39,436 bases of DNA from a bacterium (GTDB lineage Bacteria; Cyanobacteriota; Vampirovibrionia; Gastranaerophilales; Gastranaerophilaceae): NCBI GenBank assembly GCA_017541465.1, contig JAFXYZ010000059.1:1-39436 (forward strand), in the 5' to 3' direction. The notes beneath the pieces were generated by a model. The model was given only the letters and a program-made list of their open reading frames with translations, was not told where the DNA came from and searched no databases. Both the position numbers and the translations under genes were made by a program. Each line of letters opens with the position of its first letter. Position 1 is the stretch's first letter. This document shows positions 8,097-17,419 of this stretch, in pieces.

Positions 8097-9542
8097 TTAT
8101 TTTTCTTCCCAGTATGTCTTTTCTTTTGTATCTTTCAGGATTATTCCGATTTTATCGAGTGAATTTCGTATCTTGTCTGAAACCGCCCAGTTCTTTTCCT
8201 GTCTTGCGAGGTTTCTTGCGGTAATAATTTTATCCATTATACTGTAGCCGTCCTGGGTTTTATCCTCTTCTGTCAGAAAATCAAGCTCGGGGATAATTTC
8301 ACTTAATTTTTCCTTTAATTCTTCCGCCGTCAACTGCTCTTTTTCTATTTTGAACCCGAGCACATCAGAGAGTTTTGAGAGTACGGACAGATATTTAATT
8401 GTCTTTTCTGTATTCTTTTCCGCAATTCCCTGATTTACGCTTCCACATAAATCAAACAGAACGGATAAGGCGACAGAAGTATTAAAGTCATTATCCATAC
8501 CTTCTTTAAACTTATTTAATTCTTCGCCTTCAATATTTTCTGAGAGTTTTTCTTTTCCGCCAACGAATTTTAACCCTTCATTTATCGCGTTTTTTATTCT
8601 TTTAAATCCGTTTTGGGCGCTCAGAAGTGCCTCATCATTAAATTCAACCGGCATGCGGTAGTGGTTTGTCAGAATAAAAAATCTTATCGTATCGGCATTG
8701 TATTTTTCGAGTAAATCCTGAATAGTGATAAAATTCTTCAGTGATTTTGACATTTTCTCTTTGTTAATGGTTACAAACCCGTTATGAAGCCAGTATTTTA
8801 CGAACCTGCAACCGTTTGCACATTCAGACTGCGCAATTTCGTTTTCGTGGTGAGGAAAGATTAAATCAGCTCCGCCTGCGTGAATATCGAGTTGTTTGGC
8901 GAGGTGTTTTCTTGACATTGCACTGCATTCAATATGCCACCCCGGTCTTCCTTTTCCCCAGGGACTGTTATAGCCGAATTCTTCATCTTTTTTCCAGAGT
9001 GCAAAATCGAGCACATCCTCTTTCTTGTCCGAAGCCTCTACTCTTGCGCCTGCCATAAGGTCATCAATAGACTGTTTGCTCAGTTTTCCGTAGTCTTTGA
9101 ATTTCTTAACCCTGAAATACACGTCACCGTCTTTTTCGTAGGCAAAATCATTATTAATCAAATCTTTTACTATCGAAATCATTTCCCCTATGGTTTTTGT
9201 CGCAAAGGGCTCAATATCGGGTTTTGTGACATTGAGTTTTGCCATTGCTTCAGAGAAAATATCGTAATATCTCTTTGAAATGACTTCCGTTGTTGTGTTT
9301 TCGGCTTTAGCCTTATTGATAATTTTATCGTCAACATCGGTTACGTTACGGCAGTAAGTCACATCATAACCCGAAAAGCGAAGATACCTCAAAACCATAT
9401 CCCAGGTAATGTAACATCTTGCGTGTCCGAGGTGGGGGTAATCGTAAACAGTCGGCCCGCAAACGTACATATTGACCTTATTTCCGTTTATGGGAATAAA
9501 CTCTTCCAGAGTGTTTGAAAAGGTGTTTTGAAGTTTCAGCAT
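8097..9542 (-). CDS. cysS: Cysteinyl-tRNA synthetase
   Basis: A 481-residue class I aminoacyl-tRNA synthetase charging tRNA-Cys in the cytoplasm. The first zinc ligand is in MYVCGPTVYDYPHLGHAR (Cys 28; HIGH motif PHLGH at 36-40), followed by NVTDVDDKIINKA. Further landmarks are the zinc-binding region GWHIECSAMS, HAGGADLIFPHHENEIAQSE, and the KMSKS loop in NKEKMSKSLKNF. A C-terminal DALR-like helical domain completes the usual length. AAAGGAC precedes the ATG and a TATAAT box lies about 35 bases upstream of it, so it seems to be transcribed from its own promoter in the 62-base gap after the amylase-like gene. Confidence 0.97.
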   Translation of the reverse strand: MLKLQNTFSNTLEEFIPINGNKVNMYVCGPTVYDYPHLGHARCYITWDMVLRYLRFSGYDVTYCRNVTDVDDKIINKAKAENTTTEVISKRYYDIFSEAMAKLNVTKPDIEPFATKTIGEMISIVKDLINNDFAYEKDGDVYFRVKKFKDYGKLSKQSIDDLMAGARVEASDKKEDVLDFALWKKDEEFGYNSPWGKGRPGWHIECSAMSRKHLAKQLDIHAGGADLIFPHHENEIAQSECANGCRFVKYWLHNGFVTINKEKMSKSLKNFITIQDLLEKYNADTIRFFILTNHYRMPVEFNDEALLSAQNGFKRIKNAINEGLKFVGGKEKLSENIEGEELNKFKEGMDNDFNTSVALSVLFDLCGSVNQGIAEKNTEKTIKYLSVLSKLSDVLGFKIEKEQLTAEELKEKLSEIIPELDFLTEEDKTQDGYSIMDKIITARNLARQEKNWAVSDKIRNSLDKIGIILKDTKEKTYWEEK

Positions 9543-9575
9543 AATTCTGTCCTTTGTTTATACAAGTTCAAACTT

Positions 9576-9581
9576 ATTATA
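9576..9581 (-). promoter_or_regulatory. -10 box of cysS
   Basis: On the minus strand this reads TATAAT, about 34 bases before the cysS start codon. A good -35 is not clear (TTCCAA at 17-base spacing). Confidence 0.4.
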
Positions 9582-9604
9582 AACAAAAAACAATTTAATT
9601 GGAA

Positions 9605-12600
9605 TTATACTTTATCAGCTTTGTAGAGAATTAATGCGTTCAAATCACCGTCTTCGATGACGATGTTACATTTCTTGCCGTTTTTGTCTCTGCCTTCGAG
9701 CCTGTATTCGCCGTCATCACCCGCAACTACTTCATAGTATTTCGCAGGGTTTGTGTTGTCTTTTCTTGCGTTCAGGAAAATTGTTCCGGGCTTAATACCT
9801 GCCTTCAGAGATTGTTTTGAATCGGCAAGTGCGTTTGACAGAGCAATATAAGACTGCCGTGTTCCGAAACTTTCCCATTCGAGAGTTTTTTGTTTTGCTC
9901 TTTCTAGCGGTTTGTAATTAGGAGTATTTGAACCGCTGGAATTGTAAAGTGTAATTACCACAGAGCCCTTGTCGTTATATCTCATAATTGCCTGAAATTC
10001 TTTATTGAACTGCTTTTTGTCCTGGTTTTTGTCATCCCACGTGCAATACTGGGGAAGGGTAACGGGAACACCGTCACTCAGGGCGCTCAGCTCAGGTCTT
10101 TGTCTCAGAGCGATTATGTCGTTCATCTTGTTATAAAATTCGCTGATGAATTTATAGTTGATATTTTTGTTTTCGAGCCATTCCCATCTGATAGGATTTC
10201 TGTTCTGCTGGTAAACGTTCTTTGAGGGGGTTTCAAATCCGCTTGCGCCGAGTTTGTCACCCGCAAAATCGGTTATGTTTCCGGGAAGGGTTACCATTGA
10301 TTTATACATTGTATAGAAGCGGTCAAACGCAGGCTCAAGTATGCTCTTCAGTATTTCTGCCTGGTATTTGTCCTGTTCTTCTTTTGTCAGTTTAATTTCT
10401 TTATTGTAATTGACCTGTTCAAATACGTTTGCAATGGCTATTTCAAAAGGTCTTACTCCGAAGAACTCTGCTTCTATGGGCTTGCCTTTAAATTCACCGC
10501 CTGCAATTTGTGCTATGGCATTATTTATAGCCGTTCTTGTCTTTACATCTTTGACTGTGCTGTTTACAGCCTGTCTTATTCTGATACCCATTGCGGCTTC
10601 AGGACCTCTTACGTCCTGGAAGTTTACTTTTTCTATGGGCTTTTGCAGTAATTTTGCGATGTTTTGTTTGTCCTGTTCTGAGAATTTGCCCATAAATACA
10701 CCCATATCGAGAGCGAGGAAGTGCATAACTCTCGGTTTGTCGTGGTTTCCGAGGAAGGTGTATGACTTAATTACACTGTCAATAGGTCCCTGGAACATAA
10801 ATCCGGGGTTCTGACACCAGGCTTTATCAAATTTTTCACGAAGCTCTTGGTTCTCTGATTTTTCGGCATTTCCGTTATGTTCACCCTTCTCAACACTTCT
10901 GAGGGTAAACATTTCGGGAAGAACAGAATAGAGGTAATCATAGTTTGCTATGGTTGTAATACCTGTTTCCATTAAGAATTTTCTTGTTGCATCGCTCTCA
11001 TCGTTAAATCTGCCGACTGAACCTTTTTTGAAGAAGGTATTTAAGTCGGTGATTTCGGCTGCCGTATATGCGTGAGGGTTAACAGAGGTTACGTTTTCTC
11101 TGTATTTACCCCAGAATTTAATTACACTGTCCCAGGCAGTATCGAAGGAATCAAGCCCTTGTCTTACGGCATCGAGGGAGGCTATATCTTTTGCAGCATC
11201 AATTCTCCAGCCCATGCCTGCTTCCGTTTTGTCTATTATGACATCAGCAAGCTGATAGGAAAGAAGGTCTGCATTTTCAAATCTGTGTTTTACAACGTTT
11301 GCGAGGTTTGTCAGCTCTTTATCCGAAATAGAATCAATACCTTTTTTGAGTAATCTGACAAGCTCTTTTGCTTCCGTAATACTGTCGGGTGTTCCGTAAG
11401 TGGTTATCCCGAGAGAGTTGAGAGTTGTATCTTCGGGTTTTACGTTTGAATAATCAAAATACCCCTGCTCATCAACGGTTATTTTTGCTTTCGGATTTAA
11501 ACCTTTAACCATTAAATACTGAGTTAATTCAGGTGTGATTTCGGATAAGATGTATTTACCCAAATCAGAAACCTGTCCCTGTGTCGATACATCAGCCTCT
11601 AAACCTGCCATAGCAATTATGCTGTGAATTTTTGGGGTTATTGAGGTCTTGTAAATATCATTCATTTCGGAATAAACCTGTTTGTATTCCTTCGGAACCG
11701 ATTTATCCCCTGCCATCATTAAATCGTATCTTGAAACACCAAGCTCTTGCTCATTGTTTGCTTTCTTTGATATGATAGGTGAACCCAAAACTCCGGAAAC
11801 ATCGTTTCCGACGGGAATTGCTTCAACGGGGAAGTCCATTGCGTTTCTTAAAATGAAATCTCTTGTCGTATAGTTGTTGTGAGTTCCTTCAGGGTTGATT
11901 TTATCTCTCATATCAACCGTCGTGAGCTTAGGGAACAAATATTCTTCGTTAATGACATTCTGCGCCAACTCTTTGCTCATTACCTCTGAAGCACTTTTGG
12001 GAAGAAGGTGTTTTTTAGATAGTTGTTTTATCTTTTCAACCACTGCTTCGGGTGATTTTTCGAGCCCTCTTAACTGTCTTGAACAGTAAGCCATCTGAAG
12101 GTCTTTTGTCAATTCTGTCCAGTATTTGCCTGAAGTTATGGCATAATCCTGAACGTTATATATTGAGCGCTGCATTTTTGCCATTTCTTCATTTCTGTAT
12201 TCTTCAGGAAGGGCTTCAATTTTTGCCTGGTCCTGATTTCCCAGATAGAAGTTGAGTTTTGCAATATCAACGTTGCCATCCCAAAGCTCAAAGCCTGCTG
12301 CGTTGCTCTTGTAGTCTATTGCAAAAGTTTCAAATTTCCCTATTTCTTTAATAGTTTCAATATCCGTAATATCGAATTTGTCGTTGAGTGATTTTTGCGC
12401 TCTCTGAACATTTTTTACGAGTACATCGGGATTAACCGCAAAATGATAAGGATAAACCATATCGTCATGCTTCTTTATATCAAGACTGTCAGGGTTTGTC
12501 TTAACGGAATAATCTTTTTTATCCGATGCTTCCAGCGGGTTCGCATTGTTTTTGTCGTAAGTTAAAATGACGTTCTTATCGTCTGTTTCCTGTTCTTTGC

Positions 12601-13729
12601 TGACTAATCTTGCGTCATAGAGCTGAACATAGGTCGGGGCTTTGGGGTTATAGTCGTTGTTTTTGACGACTTCCTTCTTTCCGTCAGAGCCTTCTTTAAT
12701 GGTTACGGGAGCATTGACGAATTTAATCCTCGTATCTTCACTGTTTTGGGGAATTACACCGAGTCTTTTGTATTCATCGGCTTTAAACCAGTATTTGTAC
12801 GGCGAATCATCAGGACCATGCCTCAGAAGGTTAGCAAAGTGAATACCCTGTAACCCTTCGTTTACGAGCGCAGCATCAGATACCCAGTCAATTCCGTGCT
12901 TAAACATTTCCTGCTGGAAGAGTCTGTAGTCCTTCATAGCTTCTCTTGGTACTTTTTCACCGCCCTTAACCTCGAAAGAGCCGAGCTGAGGGGCTAACTG
13001 ATAAGCATTTTGAGTCCAGTAAAGGTGTGAAGAAACCGTATCTTTAGTTAAAGGCATGCCTACAATTCTTGCATAGCCTTCTTTTTCAAGGTCATCGAGT
13101 TTATGAACAATACCCAAAAATCCGCCGCCGAGTTTGTTGATGTGTGTTCTGACGGAGGAAAGTGCTGTATTTCTTAAAGCCTGATTTACCGTTGTTTTGC
13201 CGTCTTTGAGTTCAACTCCGGGGTAATATTCATCGGGCATGATTAACTGCATTGCGCCTGCTTTGTTGATAATTGCGCCATTTGGAAGGACAAGGTTGAA
13301 CTTGTTGTCCGTTCTGTTTATATCTGCCTTTTTGTCGTCGTTTCTGTAGTCTGAAATGATGCTTCCGCCTATTACAACACCCGGATCAAAGGCATATTCT
13401 TTACTATTTTTGTTTTTTTTGTCGGTGAATACATATCTGTAGGCAAAGGCATAGTTACTGTTTGCTTTTGCCAAATCATCAAAATCAATATCGGGGCTGT
13501 TTCCTGAAGCATCAAGTCCTATAACTGTAATGGGTTTTCTCGTGTCAACATCATAATTTCCCGTTTTATTCTTCTGAACCGGGTAAATTTCGACCTCTGC
13601 GGTGTATTTCGTAGAGTCGTATAAATAGAAAAACTTATGCTTCTTAAATCCGTAATTATCCTGAAACTTCTTAATTCCGCCAAATGAAACTTGATTTTTA
13701 TTGTTGTAGCTTCCGTAAATATTCACCAT
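9605..13729 (-). CDS. Very large GH13 alpha-amylase-like protein
   Basis: A 1374-residue protein, over twice the length of a usual alpha-amylase. The GH13 catalytic signatures are present: nucleophile Asp 844 in GWRIDAAKD, acid/base Glu 892 in AAEITDL, and Asp 997 in FLGNHDKPR. A region-I-like stretch (GIDWVSDAALVNEG) is near residues 280-290, so about 550 residues separate it from the nucleophile where family members have a small domain B. There is no signal peptide; instead residues 1-18 end in QVSFGG, a leader also seen in other proteins here. The ATG at 13729 is chosen because AAGGAG precedes it, although only by three bases; an ATG at 13753 has none. It is probably an intracellular alpha-glucan-acting enzyme. 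Exact activity (hydrolase, debranching, transferase) is open. Confidence 0.82.
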   Translation of the reverse strand: MVNIYGSYNNKNQVSFGGIKKFQDNYGFKKHKFFYLYDSTKYTAEVEIYPVQKNKTGNYDVDTRKPITVIGLDASGNSPDIDFDDLAKANSNYAFAYRYVFTDKKNKNSKEYAFDPGVVIGGSIISDYRNDDKKADINRTDNKFNLVLPNGAIINKAGAMQLIMPDEYYPGVELKDGKTTVNQALRNTALSSVRTHINKLGGGFLGIVHKLDDLEKEGYARIVGMPLTKDTVSSHLYWTQNAYQLAPQLGSFEVKGGEKVPREAMKDYRLFQQEMFKHGIDWVSDAALVNEGLQGIHFANLLRHGPDDSPYKYWFKADEYKRLGVIPQNSEDTRIKFVNAPVTIKEGSDGKKEVVKNNDYNPKAPTYVQLYDARLVSKEQETDDKNVILTYDKNNANPLEASDKKDYSVKTNPDSLDIKKHDDMVYPYHFAVNPDVLVKNVQRAQKSLNDKFDITDIETIKEIGKFETFAIDYKSNAAGFELWDGNVDIAKLNFYLGNQDQAKIEALPEEYRNEEMAKMQRSIYNVQDYAITSGKYWTELTKDLQMAYCSRQLRGLEKSPEAVVEKIKQLSKKHLLPKSASEVMSKELAQNVINEEYLFPKLTTVDMRDKINPEGTHNNYTTRDFILRNAMDFPVEAIPVGNDVSGVLGSPIISKKANNEQELGVSRYDLMMAGDKSVPKEYKQVYSEMNDIYKTSITPKIHSIIAMAGLEADVSTQGQVSDLGKYILSEITPELTQYLMVKGLNPKAKITVDEQGYFDYSNVKPEDTTLNSLGITTYGTPDSITEAKELVRLLKKGIDSISDKELTNLANVVKHRFENADLLSYQLADVIIDKTEAGMGWRIDAAKDIASLDAVRQGLDSFDTAWDSVIKFWGKYRENVTSVNPHAYTAAEITDLNTFFKKGSVGRFNDESDATRKFLMETGITTIANYDYLYSVLPEMFTLRSVEKGEHNGNAEKSENQELREKFDKAWCQNPGFMFQGPIDSVIKSYTFLGNHDKPRVMHFLALDMGVFMGKFSEQDKQNIAKLLQKPIEKVNFQDVRGPEAAMGIRIRQAVNSTVKDVKTRTAINNAIAQIAGGEFKGKPIEAEFFGVRPFEIAIANVFEQVNYNKEIKLTKEEQDKYQAEILKSILEPAFDRFYTMYKSMVTLPGNITDFAGDKLGASGFETPSKNVYQQNRNPIRWEWLENKNINYKFISEFYNKMNDIIALRQRPELSALSDGVPVTLPQYCTWDDKNQDKKQFNKEFQAIMRYNDKGSVVITLYNSSGSNTPNYKPLERAKQKTLEWESFGTRQSYIALSNALADSKQSLKAGIKPGTIFLNARKDNTNPAKYYEVVAGDDGEYRLEGRDKNGKKCNIVIEDGDLNALILYKADKV

Positions 13730-13924
13730 AAACTCCTTAAAGACAAAGCCCATCAGTTATACAATACCCGGGATGAATTTTTGTTGCTTTTATAAACTCC
13801 CCTTTTAACAAAAATTTACACTAAAATCAGTTTAAGAAATGTAAAATTTTTATCCTCTGAAACCCTTTTAGGTGCAAATATTTTTATATTATTAATTTAA
13901 ACTTTTTGAGAAACGGTGATTAAG

Positions 13925-14206
13925 ATGTTAAAAGTGCAGCCTCTTTTCATAAATAATTATAAACCTTCTTTTTCAAAAAAGAAGAGTAAATCTCTTGTTA
14001 TTGAACCCCCTACCACTCCGTCTTATTCTCTTATGGGTGAAATTTATAAACAGGAGCTCGAGGAAAAACAAGCCAGGCAAAAGGCTGCCAAATCTTTAAT
14101 ACATGAGAACTACAGAGACAGAAATACCCTCAAAGAAAAAGCGCTTATTTATCTGCCTGCCATAGGGGCTTTTGCAGCGCTGAGAATTTTCGCCAAAAAG
14201 GGTTAA
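13925..14206 (+). CDS. Small protein of unknown function with C-terminal hydrophobic segment
   Basis: About 93 residues, unrecognised. The first 20 residues (LKVQPLFINNYKPSFSKKK) resemble the lineage-type leader, the middle (about 40-70) is highly charged and likely helical, and residues about 76-88 (LIYLPAIGAFAALRIF) could insert into a membrane, followed by a Lys-Lys-Gly end. The ATG at 13925 is preferred over GTG 13916, since GGTGA lies five to six bases upstream. It forms a two-gene unit with the next gene four bases downstream. Confidence 0.65.
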   Translation: MLKVQPLFINNYKPSFSKKKSKSLVIEPPTTPSYSLMGEIYKQELEEKQARQKAAKSLIHENYRDRNTLKEKALIYLPAIGAFAALRIFAKKG

Positions 14207-14210
14207 AATT

Positions 14211-14603
14211 ATGAAACTTCAGTCCTTTGGCGCTACTTTAAAAGTTGATGAAAAATTATATAAAAACCTTCCTTCGGATGCTCCTGAAGGGTATGTTGAA
14301 GATATAATCGAAAAATACAAAAATTTTATTGATAACCCGAAAATCTCAAAACTTTTGGGTGAGGATACCATTGAACTTTCAAGAGCAAAGATGAGAGGAT
14401 ATAACGGATATTCCGTAGCTTTGAAAATCTCATCCCCAAATAGTGATGACGTTTTTGAGGGCGGTATTTTTACAAACAAAAAAGATGTATCTTATTTCCG
14501 CTTTGTTGAGCTCTCAAGACAGACATATCAGTATATTTTCTCAAAATTCGGTGTTCCCGAAAAATTTAACCGCTTCTGGTATATGGCAACTCACAAAAAA
14601 TAG
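14211..14603 (+). CDS. Unknown protein with N-terminal SFGA motif
   Basis: A 130-residue soluble protein that I do not recognise. It begins MKLQSFGATLKVDEK, placing Ser-Phe-Gly-Ala at residues 5-8, the same motif that ends the leaders of the larger enzymes in this window. The rest is mixed alpha/beta with many aromatic residues in the last third (SYFRFVELSRQTYQYIF). No cysteine or metal motif is seen. It follows the small membrane-type gene by four bases and is probably cotranscribed. It converges with the helicase-like gene with a single base between stops. Confidence 0.7.
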   Translation: MKLQSFGATLKVDEKLYKNLPSDAPEGYVEDIIEKYKNFIDNPKISKLLGEDTIELSRAKMRGYNGYSVALKISSPNSDDVFEGGIFTNKKDVSYFRFVELSRQTYQYIFSKFGVPEKFNRFWYMATHKK

Positions 14604-14604
14604 T

Positions 14605-17301
14605 TTAAAGCCACTTATTTACAATTCTCGGGGCGGGGTTTCTTTTCTCAATAAGCCGTCTTTTGTGTGCTCTTAAAAGAAGAATGTTTCCATCCTCAAC
14701 ACCAGTGTAGTAAATTTTGCAGTTGCCGAGGCTATGGCGCCAGAGTGATTTGAATTTCAGAATAATTTTTTTATTTTCCGCAAAAATTTCGGGCAGGGCA
14801 TGGTAGTCCTTCTGTTCGATTAACCCTAAATATGAGTTCCTTCTGACAAGAAGGTAGGTCGGATTGTTTATCGGTGTGAAAAATTCATAGAGACATTTTA
14901 TATAAATCTGATTTTCTTTATCGTTTAGAGATTTTGTATAAATGAATTTTGTCCCGTCAAAGTTGTTTATTATATTTGTTTCTATGTTTTCGGGCTTAAC
15001 AGTTATTTTCCCCTGTTTATAGAGGGTTTTGAGTATAATTTTGCATACTGTTTTGGTCATATTGAGGTTTGTTGCTCTTGAAATCATCGCAAGGGCGGGA
15101 ACAACCATAAAACAAAAGGCAAACAAAATTGAGAAAATAAAGAGCTGAGGTCTTATGATAACGGAAGTGAGCGATAAAATAAAGACCAGAGTGAATAAAT
15201 AATAGTATCCCGTCTGGTACATATAGGCGGGAAGCTCGTGCTGGGTTTCGAGCCCTTCTGTCAGCGAGGGGGAAACATTTCTTTTGTTTGAAATAAGATT
15301 ATCCCAGGCAGATTTTGTCTGTTTTCTGTCTTTTGCGCTTTTTATGTAATTTGAATTTAATTTTAATAAGTCTTTAGGGGAATTAACCGAACAGTTATTC
15401 GGAAAAATTCTGCTCAGAGTATTTGATATTTTGTTCGTATTAATATCAAGCCCCGAAATATACTCAAATCTTGATTTCAGACTTTCAAAATCGGGCATTT
15501 TCGAGAGCTTAAACAGTGATTTTGTGCGTTTTTGATATAATGAGGCGATAAAAATGTTATCCGTATTGTGTTCAAACGCAGAGCAAAGATGCCAGATATT
15601 AACCGTTCTCTCCGGGCTTTCAGGGGAATAATTCAAAATCTGGTTTCTTATTTTTACGCTGTTTTTATCCCTGCTTGAAGTTATTATGACTGTATTTATG
15701 TTTGTGAGGTTATGCTCCTCCGTAAAACAGTTGCCTGTTGAAATTATAGTGTTAATTGTTCCTAAATCGAGCATTTTTAAAAGAGATCGGATAAGGGCAT
15801 TTCTTATACTGTCTTTTGAATATACGGAAATATATCCTTCAATCTTCTCAAATTCAGTTGTTGTGATGTTATCCCTGCTGATATATTTCGTTCTTAAAAT
15901 ATCATAGAAGTTTTCCTCGAGGTCTTTCGGGATAAGCATTAAATCCTCTGAGATTACAACTGATTTAAACTTGTAATTGTTTTCTCTCATCAGCTTTAAA
16001 ACAGAGAGAATATTTGTTGTTTTTTCGTAATTGCCGCTGTTATTTATGTTATCCGTAATAATTAACTGCTTTAAGTTTTCCCCTAAAGTAACCTGTTCTG
16101 CGTTTGTGATTTCCCTGACTGAAGTCAGTTTCCCAAGGCTCGAAGTGATTATTTTATCCGCCTTCGGTGAATTTTCAAACATCAGAGAGTAATCCTGAAG
16201 TAAATCATATTTTAAAAGAGCATTTTTAATCTCTGTAATTTCTTCCTCGAGCTCGGGGAATTTCTCGCTGTTGTTGATAAGCCCGCTCACAAAGTGCTGT
16301 GCTTCAGCGGCTCTGAACTCAGGAATGTCATAGTCCTCTGCTTCAAGCAGGTCCATAAATGAATCGGGGATAACAAAGTTCTTTGATTTAAAGAGTGACG
16401 CTAAAGAGGTGAAGAACATCAGGTTCTTATAAATCTCTTTGGTGTTATCCTCTGCGTGCTTCATAAATGAAGACGAATAGAGTTTGTTTATTAAAGAAGT
16501 GTTTTGCGTTATCTGGGGAAGAAAAAGCGCAATTTTCTTATCCTGAAAGGATATTTCACCGAGTTCTTTATCCGTCAGCTCGGAAAAGTACGCAAAGTCG
16601 CGGTAGGGCGCAAAAACATTGTCTTTATAAAGTTTATCAAGTGTTATTGTTTTGGTTATTTTTCCAAAGAGCTTTTCATAGACTGTTCCCTCCTGGGAAG
16701 AAGCCACGGGTGGAAGATTCTCGCTCACCGTTATCTGATGAAGGGGAGATAGGTTATTTATCAGAAAAGTTATTATATCGAGCCTTTTTGTGTCTGAAAT
16801 ATCGGGTTCATCAAAGCAGAGAGTTGTGATTTTGTTATTTTTTAAGAGTTTTACTATTTCATTTGCCTTATCGAGCCTGTATTTTGTCGTTCCCGTAAAC
16901 CCGCTTTGGTGTCTCAGGGGCTCATATTCACTCGCCTGACCGCAAAAGGCATTGATTAAAGCCTGGTAAGTGATGATAGTAACGGCTTTCGGAAGTCTTA
17001 TATTAGTTGAGACACTGTCTCTGTATTGACTTTCGAGGAAGTGGGAATAAATTCTCGAGCGCCAGATAGAACGGCTTGAATGGGAGCTTGTTATGATAAG
17101 AGCGGGGCAGTTTATGTGTCCGATGATTTCAAGCGCAATATCAAACCTGTTTGCCCCCATAGGGGTTATGAGATTAATTTTTGAACTCGAAAGTGAATAT
17201 TCAAGGTCGCTGAATATTTCGCTCTGGTACTCTCTCCACTTTCCTTTGTAAGAAAAATTTAGTTGTTGAATTGTTGTAGTTTTTTCTATATCCGCAATCA
17301 T
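14605..17301 (-). CDS. Degenerate SF2 helicase-like protein with two membrane segments
   Basis: An 898-residue protein with the frame of a DEAD/DEAH superfamily 2 helicase but with key motifs lost. After WREYQSEI (22-29) the Walker A site reads TPMGANRF (46-53), lacking the GKT. Motif II survives in part as FDEPD (163-167); the motif III position reads ITVSENLPP. The linker APYRDFAYFSELTDKE (231-246) matches the PYQD-Y-F-E pattern of the family. The second domain retains the frame of NTVIITSS...NIWHLC but not the arginines of motif VI. Near residues 700-741 two hydrophobic helices follow, then a 157-residue soluble tail. It is probably not an active helicase. There is no Shine-Dalgarno sequence; a TGCTAGAAT box ends seven bases before the ATG. 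Role unknown. Confidence 0.7.
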   Translation of the reverse strand: MIADIEKTTTIQQLNFSYKGKWREYQSEIFSDLEYSLSSSKINLITPMGANRFDIALEIIGHINCPALIITSSHSSRSIWRSRIYSHFLESQYRDSVSTNIRLPKAVTIITYQALINAFCGQASEYEPLRHQSGFTGTTKYRLDKANEIVKLLKNNKITTLCFDEPDISDTKRLDIITFLINNLSPLHQITVSENLPPVASSQEGTVYEKLFGKITKTITLDKLYKDNVFAPYRDFAYFSELTDKELGEISFQDKKIALFLPQITQNTSLINKLYSSSFMKHAEDNTKEIYKNLMFFTSLASLFKSKNFVIPDSFMDLLEAEDYDIPEFRAAEAQHFVSGLINNSEKFPELEEEITEIKNALLKYDLLQDYSLMFENSPKADKIITSSLGKLTSVREITNAEQVTLGENLKQLIITDNINNSGNYEKTTNILSVLKLMRENNYKFKSVVISEDLMLIPKDLEENFYDILRTKYISRDNITTTEFEKIEGYISVYSKDSIRNALIRSLLKMLDLGTINTIISTGNCFTEEHNLTNINTVIITSSRDKNSVKIRNQILNYSPESPERTVNIWHLCSAFEHNTDNIFIASLYQKRTKSLFKLSKMPDFESLKSRFEYISGLDINTNKISNTLSRIFPNNCSVNSPKDLLKLNSNYIKSAKDRKQTKSAWDNLISNKRNVSPSLTEGLETQHELPAYMYQTGYYYLFTLVFILSLTSVIIRPQLFIFSILFAFCFMVVPALAMISRATNLNMTKTVCKIILKTLYKQGKITVKPENIETNIINNFDGTKFIYTKSLNDKENQIYIKCLYEFFTPINNPTYLLVRRNSYLGLIEQKDYHALPEIFAENKKIILKFKSLWRHSLGNCKIYYTGVEDGNILLLRAHKRRLIEKRNPAPRIVNKWL

Positions 17302-17308
17302 GTCTTAT

Positions 17309-17317
17309 ATTCTAGCA
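17309..17317 (-). promoter_or_regulatory. Extended -10 box of the helicase-like gene
   Basis: The minus strand reads TGC-TAGAAT, ending seven bases before the ATG at 17301, which would give a leaderless mRNA. No convincing -35. Confidence 0.4.
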
Positions 17318-17419
17318 TAAATCAGCGAGGATATAAGAATTGTAACAATTTTGAAAATTTAGACAAAAAAAAATTTAACCGGACTTTAAACAGACACAAC
17401 CGAATTTTATGGAGTGAAT

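Noticed and set aside
8816-9278. Plus-strand frames opposite cysS
   Set aside because: Shadow frames of a conserved synthetase; cysteine-rich look comes from reversed codons.
10410-12842. Plus-strand frames opposite the amylase-like gene
   Set aside because: No ribosome binding sites and no coherent domain; the minus-strand frame is intact across all of them.
13785-13850. AT-rich near-inverted repeat (AAAAATTTACA and TGTAAAATTTTT)
   Set aside because: Imperfect and expected in such AT-rich DNA; no clear relation to a promoter.
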